From Rhodospirillaceae bacterium (lineage in GTDB: Bacteria > Pseudomonadota > Alphaproteobacteria > UBA8366 > Aestuariispiraceae), in NCBI GenBank assembly GCA_002709955.1, contig PAQY01000005.1, positions 151,657-215,656 of the forward strand: DNA of 64,000 nt, in the 5' to 3' direction. This document shows positions 62,407 through 64,000 of this stretch, one piece after another. Both the position numbers and the translations under genes were made by a program. Position 1 is the stretch's first letter. Every line of letters starts with the position of its first letter. The notes under the pieces were generated by a model. It saw only the letters and a list, made by a program, of their open reading frames with translations. It ran no database searches and was not told the DNA's origin.

Positions 62407-63360
62407 ATGTCCCGAGATCGGCTGTATCCAGCCATTGATCCCATCCGCAGCGGCCACTTAGACGTGGAACCGCCCCATAGTATCTATTGGGAGGAGAGCG
62501 GCAACCCTGAGGGAGTGCCCGTCTGTTTCCTGCATGGCGGACCAGGGGCGGGAACCACGCCCGGCCATCGGCGGTTTTTCGACCCGGAATTCTATCGCAT
62601 CATTCTGCACGATCAGCGCGGCGCAGGTCGATCGCGCCCGGCGGCGGAAACGCGCAATAATGATACTGGTCGATTGATCAAGGATATTGAATCGCTGCGT
62701 GAGATGCTGGGGATTGAGTCCTGGGTCGTCTTCGGCGGGTCCTGGGGGTCCAGCCTGGCCCTGGCCTATGCGCAAACCCATCCTGATCGTGTACAGGCCC
62801 TGGTTTTGCGGGGAATCTTTCTGTGCCGTCCCAAGGAAGTGTCCTGGTTCCTGCACGGCATGGGGACATTTTTCCCGGAAGAACATGCCCGCTTTATCGG
62901 GCATTTAACCGTGGAGGAGCGCGCCGACCCCCTGGCGGCTTATTTGCGGCGTCTGAACGATCCCAAGGAGGCGGTGCACGGCATCGCAGCGGAGATCTGG
63001 AGCCGGTATGAGGCCGTCTGTTCAACCCTGCGCCCGAATGCCGACAGTCTGCGGTCTGTCGGATTCCGCGATGCGGCACTGCCTTTGGCACGGCTGGAGG
63101 CGCATTATTTCGCCAACAGGCTGTTCCTGGGTGAAAATCAATTGCTTGAAAACGTCCATTGCCTGCATGGCATTCCAGGCATTGTCATTCAGGGACGCTA
63201 TGACGTGGTCTGCCCGCCGACCTCTGCGTATGACCTGGTATCAGCCTGGCCAGATGCACGGTTGAAAATCATAGATGATGCGGGCCATTCTGCGACTGAA
63301 CCTGGCATCATGCGCGCATTGATCGAGGCGATGGACAGCCTTAAATCTGTTCTGCCTTAA
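62407..63360 (+). CDS. pip: Prolyl aminopeptidase
   Basis: The ATG at 62407 gives 317 residues. The alpha/beta hydrolase motifs HGGPGAGTTPGH, DQRGAGRSRP and FGGSWGSSLALAYA (nucleophile Ser) and the C-terminal GRYDVVCPP and DDAGHSA (Asp, His) are all in place. It releases N-terminal proline from peptides in the cytoplasm. The start overlaps nothing and is divergent from the SNase gene. Confidence 0.95.
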   Translation: MSRDRLYPAIDPIRSGHLDVEPPHSIYWEESGNPEGVPVCFLHGGPGAGTTPGHRRFFDPEFYRIILHDQRGAGRSRPAAETRNNDTGRLIKDIESLREMLGIESWVVFGGSWGSSLALAYAQTHPDRVQALVLRGIFLCRPKEVSWFLHGMGTFFPEEHARFIGHLTVEERADPLAAYLRRLNDPKEAVHGIAAEIWSRYEAVCSTLRPNADSLRSVGFRDAALPLARLEAHYFANRLFLGENQLLENVHCLHGIPGIVIQGRYDVVCPPTSAYDLVSAWPDARLKIIDDAGHSATEPGIMRALIEAMDSLKSVLP

Positions 63361-63833
63361 CTCCGCTTTGCCGTAAGCTTTGGATCCATCAGATCGGCAA
63401 CACGGTCTGCGGCCAACCGGGCAAAGCGCAGCGTCAGCGCCTTTCGACGGGTGCCATTCATGGACCCCTCTGCGGCGGACCGTTCGATGGATGCGCCATA
63501 GGCATCTGCAATGATCAGGCCCACGGAGTCTGGCAGAATCTCGATTGGAAATGTTATCGGTACGGCGAAGTAAAACCGGTCACAGAAGGGCAGATATTCG
63601 GTCCATTTCGCATCCACGGCATAATCTTCAAGTGAGGATTTGACCTCCACAACCGTTGCCAGCCCCTTTTTATCCAGCGCCAACACATCGACCCGACGGC
63701 CGGTATTCAGGGAAACCTCCGTCAGGCAGGCCATACCCATATTCCGCAACAGACGAACCGTCCCGCGGGTGACGGCCAGCGTCGCATCCGGGCGCGTGTC
63801 GAAAACAACCGGGTCAGGGTATGATTCTGCCAT
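63357..63833 (-). CDS. mmcB: MmcB-family DNA repair protein
   Basis: The 158-residue protein has the PD-(D/E)XK-type core with TEVSLNTGRRVDVLALD and TVVEVKSSLEDY, and LPFCDRFYFAVP, all MmcB signatures. MmcB of Caulobacter aids mitomycin C damage repair and is under LexA. It overlaps the pip end by four bases. A MITE lies only 26 bp upstream of its ATG, so its promoter is displaced or supplied by the element. No LexA box was seen. Confidence 0.92.
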   Translation of the reverse strand: MAESYPDPVVFDTRPDATLAVTRGTVRLLRNMGMACLTEVSLNTGRRVDVLALDKKGLATVVEVKSSLEDYAVDAKWTEYLPFCDRFYFAVPITFPIEILPDSVGLIIADAYGASIERSAAEGSMNGTRRKALTLRFARLAADRVADLMDPKLTAKRS

Positions 63834-63859
63834 TGGGGGACCTCCTATGCCCGAAAGTC

Positions 63860-64000
63860 TAGTGTGGTGCGCGGTTATTTGGGATCGACCAGGACGCTGT
63901 TTGCGGTGCTCCGGTTAGGAGCGTTTCGCGAAGCGATGCGGGGCATCGCAAGCGGAAGGCGACGCGGCCCGGAGCGCCGCAAACAGCGCCTTTGGTCCCT
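63860..64000. mobile_element. Second MITE copy, cut by the window end
   Basis: It opens TAGTGTGGTGCGCGG and matches, in the inverted sense, the right half of the element at 2710-2969, including both GCTGTTTGCGG arms. It differs by a 4-base insertion (AAGC) in the CATCGC segment. Only 141 bases are in view. It begins 26 bp upstream of the mmcB ATG. Confidence 0.8.

Overview
This window looks like chromosomal DNA from an alphaproteobacterium, most probably a Rhodospirillales-type free-living heterotroph. The pointers are the hemE / ppsR (RP001-type) gene pair flanking an AT-rich gap, a RpoE-ChrR sigma/anti-sigma pair, MmcB, IalB, CarD, HemJ, FxsA, a Tim44-like protein, an acetoacetyl-CoA reductase and GANTC sites. 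Base composition is moderately GC-rich. No rRNA, tRNA, CRISPR array, prophage or complete insertion sequence was found.

Region 1 (1-10200) is accessory. It holds a JmjC/cupin oxygenase cut by the left edge, a TPR-sulfotransferase, a 260-bp MITE, a YggS-type PLP protein, an L,D-transpeptidase, a long low-complexity protein, an orphan OmpR-type regulator, an MFS carrier, an MBL-fold hydrolase, a methyltransferase and a cluster of intergenic hairpin repeats.

Region 2 (10204-26323) is the conserved origin-type neighbourhood. rho, hemJ, hemH and hemE read leftward. An AT-rich 407-bp gap (14297-14703), proposed here as oriC, follows. ppsR, maf, aroE, coaE and dnaQ read rightward; secB, a histidine phosphatase and fxsA read leftward; a Tim44-like gene, mltA, an inserted lutABC lactate-oxidation operon, an Smr gene and an XRE regulator read rightward.

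Region 3 (26328-35559) has lrgAB, chrR-rpoE, ialB, rlmN, and a TetR-controlled TRAP transporter operon ending in a nitrilase-family hydrolase, with two clear palindromic operators.

Region 4 (35564-41442) is the classic rpmH-rnpA-yidC-engB-argB string, with a good sigma70-type promoter, and an orphan sensor kinase. Region 5 (41526-47555) is a peptide-scavenging cluster: an MlrC-type metallopeptidase, a P1-family aminopeptidase, and a Dpp-like binding protein and two permeases without ATPases.

Region 6 (47556-64000) has gpt, degP, two tandem Bcr/CflA carriers, a YgjP-like peptidase, small proteins, phaB, three tandem ~328-bp composite repeats, benE, a DUF938 methyltransferase, fdxA, carD, a phosphatase-fold protein that has lost its catalytic residues, a four-unit 35-bp tandem repeat, rpoH, a nuclease-like exported protein, a prolyl aminopeptidase, mmcB and a second MITE copy cut by the right edge.

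The observations most worth following up are the phosphatase-like pseudoenzyme between carD and rpoH with the exactly spaced 35-bp repeat behind it, the MITE pair placed at gene starts, the composite repeat arrays, the candidate oriC, the TetR/TRAP/nitrilase module and the ATPase-less peptide cluster. I did not find a wholly new multi-gene system that the sequence alone could prove.
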